Shown one piece after another: positions 26,801 through 34,530 of a stretch of 55,134 nucleotides of DNA (its first letter is position 1; each line of letters opens with the position of its first letter). Source of the stretch: Merdicola sp963557785 (lineage in GTDB: Bacteria; Bacillota; Clostridia; TANB77; CAG-508); NCBI GenBank assembly GCA_963557785.1, contig CAUWBF010000011.1, positions 1-55,134 on the forward strand, written 5' to 3'. The notes beneath the pieces are model-generated. The model ran no database searches. It had not been told where the DNA came from and saw nothing but the letters and a program-made list of their open reading frames with translations. The translations under genes and the position numbers were made by a program.

Positions 26801-28024
26801 AATTGGTGGTACATAAGTATCTTCAAAAAGATTTAATTGTAAATTAGCTCTGACATTATCATTTCTTCTGCTTGGTTCTTTATTGAGTTCATTGCTTGTA
26901 CCCAACTCATTTGATTCTCTCTTTTCATTTCCTCTGTTATTTGGTTCTTCTCTGCTAGACTTGTTATTATCTGTTTCATTCTCTTTTGAGCTGTTTGTTC
27001 TATTTCTCCTAAATGTTCTTCCATCTTGCCATCTAACATTAATTCCTCGTATAACCCTCTTTTGTGTTCTTTTAGGAATTTCTCCCTCATTCTTGAGAAT
27101 CTCCCCTGTGCCATTTTCTTCGTTTTTGGTAATGCTACTTGTGGTATTTGGTAATCTCCCATTTGATTGTATGTTAATTCTATCATAATCATTTCTCCCT
27201 TCATTATTTTTTTCTTCATTATTATGATAATTTATTTTTTCATTATTAACAAATGTACGATTTGTTAATTTGTAATTTTTTTCATAATTTATAACACTAG
27301 AATAGATTTCTCTTAATTCTTGTTCTGCAATATCACTTATTGCTGCACCTAATCTTGAAACAACTCTTTTATTATTAAAACTACTAATCATTTCAAAATC
27401 TGATACATTAAAATGTTCTGTTGGTTCAATACCACATCTTTTCATTGCCATATATGATATTGATTTTGCAAGTAATACAATAAAGTTTCCCTCTAAATCT
27501 ATATCTTGCATTCCCTCTAATAAGCTACCATCTAAAACATCTTTTAAATCAACTAAATAATCTTGATAATTATCTTCTACTAAATTTATAGATGCAGAAT
27601 ATATTGCTTCTGCTAAATTAGATTTAACTTCTAAATTTCCAAAACTATTTTCTAATGTTTCTATAATTCCATTTTCATAAGAAGGTTTTATTTCCCACAA
27701 CTTAAACTCTTTGTTTATTCCACTATGTGTATCTGAAATGTCAAAAACATGTCTTAATACATTTCTACCATTTTCTATTGATAATAATGCAATACCTTTT
27801 GCACCCTTATTAACCCATCTTCGTAATTTTTTATTCCAAGTTTCTATATCTGCACAAGCAGTAGCATTTGGTTTTTGAGCATATATTAACACTTGTTCAT
27901 TAAAAGAATATTTGTAATTGTTACTCGCTGTATTTAAAAACTTAATCCAACTTTCTCCATTTTGAGTAATTTCTTTCAATGTTTCACTTGTCATTTCATT
28001 TATTAGTTGATATTTATTCGCCAT
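20876..28024 (-). CDS. Giant methylase-SNF2 helicase protein of the conjugative element
   Basis: This is a 2382-residue multidomain protein. Residues 1-110 resemble the ArdC/LtrC N-terminal domain (YSFNEQVLIYAQKP). Residues 270-410 are a charged low-complexity linker. An adenine methyltransferase core follows, with motif I LEPSCGTGNFLG (about 905) and motif IV GNVPFGDF (about 970, NVPF in place of NPPY/F). An SNF2-type helicase has Walker A HEVGAGKTFE (about 1575), DEAH box FVDEAHNYKN (about 1740), GAGTNVQ (about 2045) and QRNGRMIRQG (about 2070). The C-terminus is coiled coil. Such proteins are conserved in Tn1549-like elements and are thought to protect or process incoming DNA. The start overlaps the upstream gene by 11 bases. 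Confidence 0.92.
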   Translation of the reverse strand: MANKYQLINEMTSETLKEITQNGESWIKFLNTASNNYKYSFNEQVLIYAQKPNATACADIETWNKKLRRWVNKGAKGIALLSIENGRNVLRHVFDISDTHSGINKEFKLWEIKPSYENGIIETLENSFGNLEVKSNLAEAIYSASINLVEDNYQDYLVDLKDVLDGSLLEGMQDIDLEGNFIVLLAKSISYMAMKRCGIEPTEHFNVSDFEMISSFNNKRVVSRLGAAISDIAEQELREIYSSVINYEKNYKLTNRTFVNNEKINYHNNEEKNNEGRNDYDRINIQSNGRLPNTTSSITKNEENGTGEILKNEGEIPKRTQKRVIRGINVRWQDGRTFRRNRTNSSKENETDNNKSSREEPNNRGNEKRESNELGTSNELNKEPSRRNDNVRANLQLNLFEDTYVPPIKELPSVDTQINNIQAQAEVENTPAFSFTQEMIDKTLIEGSNFSHSKYRIYEQFKRSLSAKENIIFLKHEYGIGGSSSAYSGADFGQEHDSKGIKLYKGYKDDRVELLINWSNVEQRLKEIIRLDRYFNDEEKIKYQEWLENDYEKEKWMLDRGLKENTNDFIDISSINIEKNYKLSNGNYFHFHTNDEGYYYAIYDKYGVEQDGGLLEYSDNVENQTLMGIRKRLAEFTDIEELTNENLEEVSQDFIDNLEEETDKIIRKSEFANPEDYEAYFVIDDIKNMEEDKSYTVARVINNKNCVELHYTDGIATIEYGTKQDDNLWESIIEEILWFDKNQSKDEIISKLEELFEEEYLEHTKHKENNEPQTNNSNFKISQIEKINFNINDNQLGEGTQKEKVRKNIEAIKLLHKLEDENRLANKEEQEILSKYVGWGGLPDVFDENKDNWSKEYNELKEILTDDEYKSARASTLTAFYTPPIVINAIYNALKNMGVEQANILEPSCGTGNFLGMLPHEMQSSKLYGVELDSISGKIAKQLYQKANIKVQGYEKADLPDSFFDIAIGNVPFGDFKVNDKRYDKNNFLIHDYFFAKTLDKVRPGGVIAFITSKGTMDKASPEVRKYLAQRADLLGAIRLPDNTFTKNAGTKVTSDIIFLQKRENLTDIMPDWVYLDRDENNITMNKYFVDNPDMILGKMEMVSTAYGYDSTCKAEEDTNLEEQLNYAITNIHGELQNNSIENEIEQEDTSIPAIPTVKNYSYAIVDDKLYFRENSKMILQDELPLTAQNRIKGLILLREQVRELIDFQMEDYSDEEIHIAQAKLNELYDKFSKEYGLINSRANETAFSNDSSYFLLCSLEKIDGEGKFVGKADIFSKRTIKAKKKVLQVDTPDEALILSIQDKAKVDLDYMQQLCKIDKEEIINSLEGVIFRVPDYENSDNWVTADEYLSGNVREKLKVAEEFAKEDSSFNINVEKLKEVIPKDLTASEIGIKLGSTWIPPEIIRKFIFELLDTPSYNRWDIHVKYSNITAEWYIDGKSNDRNNVKAYTTYGTSRINAYKIIEQTLNLKDVKIFDTFIDDEGRKQRVLNRKETAIACSKQDAIKEAFLNWVWEDPERRNHLVRLYNDKFNCIRPREYDGSHIGFVGMNPEIKLRTHQLNAVAHVLYGNNTLLAHEVGAGKTFEMVAAAMESKRLGLCNKSLFVVPNHIIEQFASEFLQLYPSANILVATKKDFETKNRKKFCSRIATGEFDAVIIGHSQFERIPMSIERQIALLEEQISDITKGIASEKSNRGENYTIKQMEKTRKSLETRLEKLHKEERKDDVVTFEELGVDKLFVDEAHNYKNLFLYTKMRNVGGIAQTEAQKSSDLFMKCRYLDEITGGKGSVFATGTPVSNSMAELYTMQRYLQYSGLKENSLEHFDNWASTFGETVTAIELAPEGTGYRAKTRFAKFHNLPELMSMFKEVADIQTAETLNLPTPEFENINVVVKPSEIQQEMVKALGERAEKIRSGTVDATEDNMLKITNEGRKLALDQRLMNPLLPDSESSKVNSCAENVYRIWDENSDKKSTQLVFCDLSTPKDLKGYEKEEFTDVYNELKKKLIQKGIPPDEIAFIHEADNEVKKKELFSKVRKGQVRVLMGSTQKMGAGTNVQDKLIATHHLDCAWKPSDLTQRNGRMIRQGNENKKVFVYSYVTEKTFDSYMYQLVEQKQKFISQIMTSKTPARTMEDIDDKALTYGEIKALATGNPKILEKTSLDTDVAKLKLLKQEFMNQKYSLQDKIIKYFPEEIARLNNKIGAMEEDTIKLQEYTKPNADGFSPMKINGITYTEKQEAGKKLLESIQDLKSMETREIGEYRGFTMEMSFDSITRNIRLKLKNKFSYSIDLGTDVNGNITRINNCLENIAKDIPHERDLLDNTYFQLENAKQESQKEFPKEQELQEKLRKLEEINAELKINENEHEMLGDEKEEKQDKSPDKNSPERC

Positions 28025-28241
28025 CGGTTTCCTCCTTTCTCGTTTCTTGATAATTGAAATACCCTATTGTATTATGGTCTTTAATAAACTCTCGCAGTGC
28101 AATAATATTTAAAACATCAGGGTCTTTCGTTATTTCTTTTAAATCTTCTATTTTTAAATTAGAAATATCTTTTTCTGTTGATTTCCCAATACTTATTAAC
28201 TTGTTATATGTTTCCATTCTTAAATTTCTTTTTCTAGGCAT
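28014..28241 (-). CDS. Small hypothetical protein upstream of the methylase-helicase
   Basis: This is a 75-residue basic-to-acidic helical protein starting MPRKRNLRMETYNKL. AGGAGGTG precedes the ATG. Its stop overlaps the start of the giant gene by 11 bases, so the two are coupled. It may help set expression of the large protein. No motif recognised. Confidence 0.65.
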   Translation of the reverse strand: MPRKRNLRMETYNKLISIGKSTEKDISNLKIEDLKEITKDPDVLNIIALREFIKDHNTIGYFNYQETRKEETDGE

Positions 28242-28267
28242 TTCACACCTCCTATTTTTAACAAATT

Positions 28268-28292
28268 AAAAAGAGCTAGATTTTTCTAACCC
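28268..28292 (-). terminator. Terminator after the GNAT-like gene
   Basis: GGGTTAGA pairs with TCTAGCTC (two G-U pairs) around AAAA, followed by five T on the minus strand. It lies about 5 bases after the GNAT-like stop. Confidence 0.7.
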
Positions 28293-28297
28293 TTAAT

Positions 28298-28954
28298 TTA
28301 TCTTATTTTTTTTACCATATATTTTGTGTTTTTAATAAATTCAAATCCATTTTCATTATAAAAAGAAACTAATCTTTTCATAATTACATCTTTCTTCTTG
28401 TTTTTTTCTGAAATGTTTTGAAGTCCCTTACTTTTATTTACTACTCTTGGCTGTGGTAAAACTATTATTTTATCTATAATTGTATTTGCATAGTAATATA
28501 ATATATCTTCAAGATTATCTATAATATAACTGCCTATACCACAACTCCTGAATTGTTTATTTATATAAAAGTCCTCTATATAAACTATTGTATCATCTTC
28601 ATCAGCAATTTCTGGTTTGATATTTCCATCTTTACCAACTATAGCTGAAGCCATAGCCTCAAAATCCCAACCTCTGCAATCTGCTACATCACTCAATGTT
28701 ATTCCAAATCTTGTAAAATCCATAAGTGTAAAAAATCTTCCTTTTATAGAACCTATTTGCATTTTTTCTTCTTCATCAGGATTAGTAACATATATATTCA
28801 TAAAGAAATCCTTTATATATTGACTATCAAAATCCATTCCATCTATATGTGTTACAATATCTTCTCTTACATATTCTAATTCTGGTCTAACAATATACGC
28901 TCTAAAAGATAAAGAGTCCCAACCTAATTTTTCTAATTTATCTAATTTAATCAT
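28298..28954 (-). CDS. GNAT-like acetyltransferase of the element
   Basis: This is a 218-residue protein. The C-terminal half shows a GNAT fold: IEDFYINKQFRSCGIGSYII is motif A, and LVSFYNENGFEFI is motif B. The N-terminal 90 residues have no recognised motif. The start at 28954 is chosen because AAGGA lies at proper distance; the longer frame from 28972 would need a TTG. It lies between the adhesin gene and the methylase-helicase and is bounded by terminators on both sides, so it has its own transcript. Substrate unknown. Confidence 0.75.
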   Translation of the reverse strand: MIKLDKLEKLGWDSLSFRAYIVRPELEYVREDIVTHIDGMDFDSQYIKDFFMNIYVTNPDEEEKMQIGSIKGRFFTLMDFTRFGITLSDVADCRGWDFEAMASAIVGKDGNIKPEIADEDDTIVYIEDFYINKQFRSCGIGSYIIDNLEDILYYYANTIIDKIIVLPQPRVVNKSKGLQNISEKNKKKDVIMKRLVSFYNENGFEFIKNTKYMVKKIR

Positions 28955-28978
28955 TTTTATCATTCCTTTCAAATATTC

Positions 28979-29004
28979 AAAAGAGAGCTAATAATCTAGC
29001 TCTC
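28979..29004 (-). terminator. Terminator of the Cna-B adhesin gene
   Basis: GAGAGCTA pairs perfectly with TAGCTCTC around a 6-base loop, followed by T-rich sequence on the minus strand, 10 bases after the adhesin stop. Confidence 0.8.
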
Positions 29005-29013
29005 CATCATTTA

Positions 29014-32000
29014 CTATTTATCTTTATTTTGTTTACTCTTAATTATAATATAAGCTATTCCTAGTAAAGATAGAATAATTGAACCTGCAAATAATTTTAT
29101 TTTGCTTTCCACTCCTGTTTTAGGAACTTCTATCTTTTTATTTTCAAAAGTAAATTCTATTGTATTTTCATTTTCTTCTACTTGTGTATCATCTATAAAT
29201 ATACCTTTGTCATTGATTTCTACTTTAACAACTTTATCAGATAATTCATAATCTTTTGGTGCTTTTATTTCTTTAATGTAATATGTTCCATATCTCAATT
29301 CTTCAAATAAAGCTGTTCCATCTTCTGAATTAGATTTAACCTCTTTAATAAGTTTTGTACATTCTGGATCTTCGTATATTGCAAATATGAATTTGTCTTT
29401 AATAACTTCTTTTGTTTCAGTATCAATCTTAATTACCTTTACATTTTTTAGTATTGGCATATCTTTCATTTCTATTTTTTGAGTTTCTTTATCAGTTGTT
29501 ACTGTGAATTTTATTTCTTCAGTAATTTCATAACCATAAGGAGCAGTAGTTTCTTTTAAGATATATGTTTTACCTTCTTCTAAACCTTTTACTTTATGAG
29601 GTTCTTTAGTAGATGTCCATTTATCTATTGTGTTACCATCTTCATCTATAACTTCTAGTTCTGCACCCTCTAATTCGTTTCCATTAGTTATATCTGTTTT
29701 TGTTATTTCTACTAATTTATCAATCATAACTACTTTTTGTGTTTCTTTATCTGGTGTTACAATAAACTCTACATCAGTTGCTTTTACATAAGAATCTGCA
29801 ACTATTTCTTCATGTAATGTATAAGTTTCTCCCTCAACTAAATTTTTGATTTTGTGTGGTTCTTTACCAGATACCCACTCATCAACTACTTTGTTGTCTT
29901 TATCTAATACTTGAATTGTTGCACCTTCAATTTCTTTTCCTGCAATATCGACTTTGCTCATTTCTACTATTTTGTCTATCATTTCAACTTTTTGAATATC
30001 TTTTTTATTTGTAACTTCAAATTCAACATCTGTTGCTACAACATATCCATCAGGAGCATATTCTTCATGTAAAATATATTTTTTACCTTCTTCTATTCCA
30101 TTTATGTTATGACTTTCTTTTGTAGATGTCCAACTATCGATTACATTTCCGTCTTTATCAGTAACAACAATTTCTGCACCCTCAATTTCTTTTCCACCTA
30201 TATCTGCTTTTGTCATTGTTACTATTTTATCTATCATTTTAACTTGTTGTACTTTTGTTGTACTTTCAACTTTAAATTCTATTGTAGAAGCTCTTACATA
30301 TCCATCAGGTGCAATTTCTTCTTTTAATTTATAAGTTTTTCCAACTACCAAGCCCTCTATTTTATGAGTCTTTTTAGTAGATGTCCATGTATCAACAACT
30401 TTATTATTTTCATCAATAACAGATAATTTTGCACCTTCAAGTTCATCATCTCCTGTTACAGATTTTTTAGAAAATTCAAACATTGTTGTATCATTAGATA
30501 TATCTTTAATATCTTCATATACCTTTGTTGTTAAGTCTTTTTGTTCAAATTTTACTTCATATTTAGTCCAATTTAAAACTAATCCGTCTAAAGTTTTTGT
30601 TTCCTCTAATTCATAAGTTCCCATAGGTAAATTATCAACTTTTAAATTACCTTTTTTATCCAAATTATATTTCTTTATTTCTTGACCTTTAGTATATATT
30701 TTGCTTCCATCTGCATAATCAATAATATCTTCTTTTGCAGTAAGTTTGAATTCAATACCTGATAAATCAGAGGTATCAACCAATGATGTGTCAGCATCTT
30801 CTCTTAATGCTATTGTTTTATTTATAATTAAAGTGCCTGTAGGTTGTTCATTTTTCATTAAAACTTCTTTAATAAAATCTTCATCTTGATCTTTATCATA
30901 ATCTCTTATTCCTTTTATTTCAAAAGTAACTGGTTTTTCTAATTGTAAGAAACCTTTTGGAGTTTTTATTTCATAAATTGCATAACTTCCAACTGGTAAT
31001 TGTAAAGGAGTAACAACTGAACCTTTATCATCTTTGTTATTAGTAAAGCTTTTATCTGGTACTATCATATTATCTGCATTTGTTGTAAATGAAGTATATG
31101 TTGTACTACCAATTTTTTGTGAAATTGATTCTCCTTTTTTCCATATTATTTTTCCTGTTGCTCTATCGTAAATATCTTTTTCAGCTTTTATTTCAAAGGT
31201 TGTACTTGTCAATGTAACAACTTTTCCAGTTTTTAAATCTTTTTTGATTAACTTTATATATGCTTCTAATTGTTCATTATTAACAACAATATGTTTTGTT
31301 TTTTGTGGTATTTCTTTTATTTCACTTTCGTCTTGAGTAATAGAAAAATAGAAATAACTTGCACTTTCATAATCTTTTGGTGTAACTGTTTCCTTAACGA
31401 TATATTTACCATAAGGTAAGTTCTTTTGTGTGTATGCATTACCATCTTTGTCAGTTACTAATACATCATAAGTAGGAGCTATTTTTTGAGCCTTTGCTAC
31501 TCTTTTAGTATCGACATTAACTTTATTTCCGTTTTCATCAACACCATTCCATACTTCAGCATAAGTATATCCTTGTGAATATGCTCTTTCTACAGCTGAA
31601 TTTAATTTTATTGTAAATTCTGCACCTTCAAGTCCTGGTGTTTCTCCTGAATTTACTTTTATTCCAGATTTAAAGATGTGAACTCCCATTTTCTTTACAT
31701 CTTCATTACTTGTAGTCTTATTTGCTATAACTTTTGTGTGTTGGTCTTTGTACTCTAAATTTACTGGGTATTCAGTTTTATCTAATAAATAACCAACTGA
31801 AGCTTTATCTTCTTTTACAATATATTTTCCAAGTGGTAAATCTTCAACAGGAGTTGTATTACCGAATTTATCCATAGTTCTTGTTGCTACTAAATCTCCT
31901 TTTGAATAATACTTTTTACTTTTAGCTACATTGTATATATCTTCATTAGCAAATACTTTATAAACTGCATTTTCTAGTGTAGCATCTCCTTGTGCCATGC

Positions 32001-33549
32001 TTCCTGTTTCACTATCTTTTTTAATTATTTCAATAGAACCTTTTGGCTCTGTATCAACTACTCCTTCAATTTTTAATTCTATAACTGGTGTAGTAGAATT
32101 AACATATTGAATATTAGCATTAAATATTGTTTCATTTAATAAATATCCTTTAGGTGCTTGTGTTTCATAAACTATATATTTACCTACTAGAATATCACTT
32201 AATGTTGCGACACCATCTGAATTAGATGTTATTTTAGCAACTACTTGTCCTTTAGAATAGAACTTTTTAGTTTTCGCAACATTATATATATCTTCATTTG
32301 CCTTTACTTCAAATTCTGCTCCTGCTATTTTATCATTATTTGTACTTACTTTATAAATCTTTATTTGTCCAGTAGGTTCGTTATTTTTAAATGTTACACT
32401 AGCTGTTTGACCACCTGCTACATTAACTCTTTGAATACTTGTATCTAATAAATAACCACTAGCAACTGATTCTTCTTTTACAAAATATGTACCAGGTTTT
32501 AGTTTTTCAATTAAAATTTTACCTTCATTATTTGTATTTGCTTTCTTTACTAAATCAGTACATTCATTATTTCTATATAGACCAAAAACACAATCTGAAA
32601 CTGCATTTCCCATATTATTTGTTTTTCTAATTTCTATTTTTCCACTTTCAACATGAACTGAAACACTAAATGCTGATGGATCAACATAGTTAGAAAATAT
32701 TAAGTTTTGAACACTACCTGAAGTAAATGTAAAATACATATAATTTGACATTGTAGAACTATTATATGCACTTCCATTTGGCATTAATTGATATAGCCCA
32801 TATTCTCTTGAATTAAATGTTACATTTTCTACATTACAATTATCAGATATTGTTATTACTAAATCATTACTTCCTTGTGTATGGCTAAATGTTACTCCAT
32901 CTTTTGATTGTGAAAATGATTGATATGCTGATAATTTTCCATTATTATCTGTTATCACTTTTCTATCTCCAATAGCAACACTTTGTGTTGAACCATTAAA
33001 AGATGTATTTCCATGATACTGATTATAATATCCTTCAGCTTCTGCTACCCAATTAGCATAGTGTCCTGATGACATGAAATTTCCATTCCATGAATCTCTT
33101 GGGAATGCATCAAATGAACTATTTATATTGTTATGTATATACTCCCATACATATTGTTGAGTACAACATGCTGCTCTATATGCTTCATCTGATGATGGTA
33201 ACCCTAAACCATATTTCATAGTATAACCAAAATATATCATTTCAGCTATTTTCTCGTATTGTGGTAAGTTTTGTTTATATTGAACATAAAAATCTCCGTT
33301 GAAAGTATATTCACTTCCGTTAGGAGATTTTACACCCTTTTGACAACAAAAAGCTATATAAGTTTGACCATCATAAGTAGCATAATGTAATTCGTGTCCT
33401 ACTTTTGCTAAACTTCCTGATATTACACCAAATTGTGCATTTGAATTCATATCAGTAATAAATGCTGCAAAAGTATTAATTGGCAAAGATGTTAATAGCA
33501 ATAATGCTAAACATATAATTGCCATAAATTTCTTTGTTTTACTTTTCAT
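29014..33549 (-). CDS. Sortase-anchored Cna-B/thioester-domain surface adhesin
   Basis: This is a 1511-residue wall-anchored protein. A signal peptide covers residues 1-29 (ending NTFAA). A thioester-domain-like region has Cys in IAFCCQKG (68-69) and the partner Gln in CTQQYVWEYI (about 130). About a dozen Cna-B/SpaA modules follow; the last four repeats are close tandem copies of about 84 residues (29463-30478). The wall sorting signal is VPKTG (about 1474), then a TM helix and a basic tail (KSKQNKDK). It probably promotes cell contact during mating or host adhesion and is a candidate substrate for the element's class B sortase. It has its own terminators on both sides. Confidence 0.93.
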   Translation of the reverse strand: MKSKTKKFMAIICLALLLLTSLPINTFAAFITDMNSNAQFGVISGSLAKVGHELHYATYDGQTYIAFCCQKGVKSPNGSEYTFNGDFYVQYKQNLPQYEKIAEMIYFGYTMKYGLGLPSSDEAYRAACCTQQYVWEYIHNNINSSFDAFPRDSWNGNFMSSGHYANWVAEAEGYYNQYHGNTSFNGSTQSVAIGDRKVITDNNGKLSAYQSFSQSKDGVTFSHTQGSNDLVITISDNCNVENVTFNSREYGLYQLMPNGSAYNSSTMSNYMYFTFTSGSVQNLIFSNYVDPSAFSVSVHVESGKIEIRKTNNMGNAVSDCVFGLYRNNECTDLVKKANTNNEGKILIEKLKPGTYFVKEESVASGYLLDTSIQRVNVAGGQTASVTFKNNEPTGQIKIYKVSTNNDKIAGAEFEVKANEDIYNVAKTKKFYSKGQVVAKITSNSDGVATLSDILVGKYIVYETQAPKGYLLNETIFNANIQYVNSTTPVIELKIEGVVDTEPKGSIEIIKKDSETGSMAQGDATLENAVYKVFANEDIYNVAKSKKYYSKGDLVATRTMDKFGNTTPVEDLPLGKYIVKEDKASVGYLLDKTEYPVNLEYKDQHTKVIANKTTSNEDVKKMGVHIFKSGIKVNSGETPGLEGAEFTIKLNSAVERAYSQGYTYAEVWNGVDENGNKVNVDTKRVAKAQKIAPTYDVLVTDKDGNAYTQKNLPYGKYIVKETVTPKDYESASYFYFSITQDESEIKEIPQKTKHIVVNNEQLEAYIKLIKKDLKTGKVVTLTSTTFEIKAEKDIYDRATGKIIWKKGESISQKIGSTTYTSFTTNADNMIVPDKSFTNNKDDKGSVVTPLQLPVGSYAIYEIKTPKGFLQLEKPVTFEIKGIRDYDKDQDEDFIKEVLMKNEQPTGTLIINKTIALREDADTSLVDTSDLSGIEFKLTAKEDIIDYADGSKIYTKGQEIKKYNLDKKGNLKVDNLPMGTYELEETKTLDGLVLNWTKYEVKFEQKDLTTKVYEDIKDISNDTTMFEFSKKSVTGDDELEGAKLSVIDENNKVVDTWTSTKKTHKIEGLVVGKTYKLKEEIAPDGYVRASTIEFKVESTTKVQQVKMIDKIVTMTKADIGGKEIEGAEIVVTDKDGNVIDSWTSTKESHNINGIEEGKKYILHEEYAPDGYVVATDVEFEVTNKKDIQKVEMIDKIVEMSKVDIAGKEIEGATIQVLDKDNKVVDEWVSGKEPHKIKNLVEGETYTLHEEIVADSYVKATDVEFIVTPDKETQKVVMIDKLVEITKTDITNGNELEGAELEVIDEDGNTIDKWTSTKEPHKVKGLEEGKTYILKETTAPYGYEITEEIKFTVTTDKETQKIEMKDMPILKNVKVIKIDTETKEVIKDKFIFAIYEDPECTKLIKEVKSNSEDGTALFEELRYGTYYIKEIKAPKDYELSDKVVKVEINDKGIFIDDTQVEENENTIEFTFENKKIEVPKTGVESKIKLFAGSIILSLLGIAYIIIKSKQNKDK
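29463..30478 (-). repeat. Four tandem Cna-B repeats of about 252 bp
   Basis: Four consecutive modules share a pattern of ELEGA, a DxDGN-type loop, WTSTKEPHKI, EEGKTYxLHEE, APDGYV, VEF and QKVxMIDKxV. They step by about 252 bp (boundaries near 30217, 29965 and 29713). Protein similarity is high; nucleotide identity is only partial, so they are not a recent duplication. Confidence 0.85.
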
Positions 33550-33566
33550 ATTTTTATCATCCTTTC

Positions 33567-33603
33567 ATAAAAAATAAGCCTTAACTAAAAAATTAAAGCT
33601 TAT
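33567..33603 (-). terminator. Terminator upstream of the adhesin gene
   Basis: ATAAGCTTTAA pairs with TTAAGGCTTAT (one G-U pair) around a T-rich loop, followed by T on the minus strand. It ends the transcript of the gene at 33628-34323 just before the adhesin start. Confidence 0.7.
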
Positions 33604-33627
33604 AAATATAATTTATTTAATTTAATT

Positions 33628-34323
33628 TTATTTTATTGCCCAGAAATAGTATTTTCCACACAAACATTGACTTATTTTGTATTGAACAGAAGGCCATCCT
33701 TTTGTATAATTTTCAAAAGCAATTTGAGCTTCATTCCAACTCGAATAATATCCATGTTCATTTGCCCCATCTCCTGCAATATGGTGAGTTCCACCCTCTG
33801 CACACCAATAAGCTAAATCACTTGGTGTAGGCTCTTTTGTAACTTTATCTTTACTTTTTTTCTCTTCTTGTACTCTTGTTCCATTCGTATCTTCATCGTT
33901 ATTTTCTCTATTATCATTTGCATTATTTTCCAATACCGTATTAGACATTTGTTCTTTTTTTATAACATCATTTTCAATAGTTTTAGATTCTTCATTTTTA
34001 TTAGTATTTTTTGCTATATTCTCTTGTCTAATAGTTGGATTTTTCTTTGGTTCTTCTTGAATACTTGTATTATTAACTTTTACAATATCCGCTTCTAAAT
34101 GTTTTTTTTCTTCAATCTCTTGTTCTTCTGTATTGTTTTCAACAACAATCACTTCAATATCTTCTTTTTCTTCGTCATCAATATTATTTATTTCAGTTAC
34201 AATCTCTTTCTCATTTTCTATTTTACTTAAACTTAATTTCTTTGATTTTATAATCATCATATTCGCAAATAATGCCACTATTAAGGCTATAATTATTAAA
34301 ACTAATATCTTTTTACTCTTCAT
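33628..34323 (-). CDS. Membrane-anchored protein with disordered linker and C-terminal domain
   Basis: This is a 231-residue protein. One N-terminal TM segment (about 5-24) is followed by about 140 residues of Glu/Asn/Lys-rich, probably disordered spacer. A compact C-terminal domain of about 60 residues has HHIAGDGANEHGYYSSWNEAQIAF and two Cys in SQCLCGKYYFW. The start at 34323 is chosen because AAGGAG lies just upstream; ATG 34332 overlaps that site. It is exposed outside the cell if the TM is an anchor. I do not recognise the C-terminal domain. It has its own promoter (34347-34374). Confidence 0.7.
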   Translation of the reverse strand: MKSKKILVLIIIALIVALFANMMIIKSKKLSLSKIENEKEIVTEINNIDDEEKEDIEVIVVENNTEEQEIEEKKHLEADIVKVNNTSIQEEPKKNPTIRQENIAKNTNKNEESKTIENDVIKKEQMSNTVLENNANDNRENNDEDTNGTRVQEEKKSKDKVTKEPTPSDLAYWCAEGGTHHIAGDGANEHGYYSSWNEAQIAFENYTKGWPSVQYKISQCLCGKYYFWAIK

Positions 34324-34346
34324 TACTACCATCTCCTTATAGCTTA

Positions 34347-34374
34347 ATTATATGCTTTTTAGAGATAAAAACAA
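34347..34374 (-). promoter_or_regulatory. Promoter of the 33628-34323 gene
   Basis: On the minus strand TTGTTT (34374-34369), a 16-base spacer, then TATAAT (34352-34347), about 24 bases before the ATG. Confidence 0.6.
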
Positions 34375-34482
34375 ATGTATAAATTATTATATAAAATATA
34401 TTAAATAATATTATAATAATTATCTTTTAGTTTGTAATATAGTATGTATTTAAAAGGGATTGTAAGGGAAAACTTTGTAAAG

Positions 34483-34530
34483 TGTTCACACAAACAAGTA
34501 TAACTAAATATATCTAATTTTGTTCACACA
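34483..34530 (-). repeat. Direct repeat TGTGTGAACA next to parB
   Basis: TGTGTGAACA occurs at 34492-34483 and at 34530-34521 on the minus strand, the second abutting the parB stop. The 11-mer GTGTGAACAAA of the second copy recurs in the probable oriT (13970-13980, plus strand). It could be a ParB-binding or regulatory site. The rest of the 34333-34530 gap is very AT-rich and otherwise holds only the promoter. Confidence 0.45.

Noticed and set aside
26833..27219. 128-residue overlapping ORF inside the methylase-helicase gene
   Set aside because: It is an alternative frame of the Lys/Glu/Asn-rich linker, with no ribosome binding site and no recognisable domain, and the long frame is continuous.
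29463..30478. Tandem repeats as a CRISPR array
   Set aside because: The units are 252 bp, coding and diverged, and correspond to Cna-B protein modules. No short repeat-spacer array was seen anywhere in the window.
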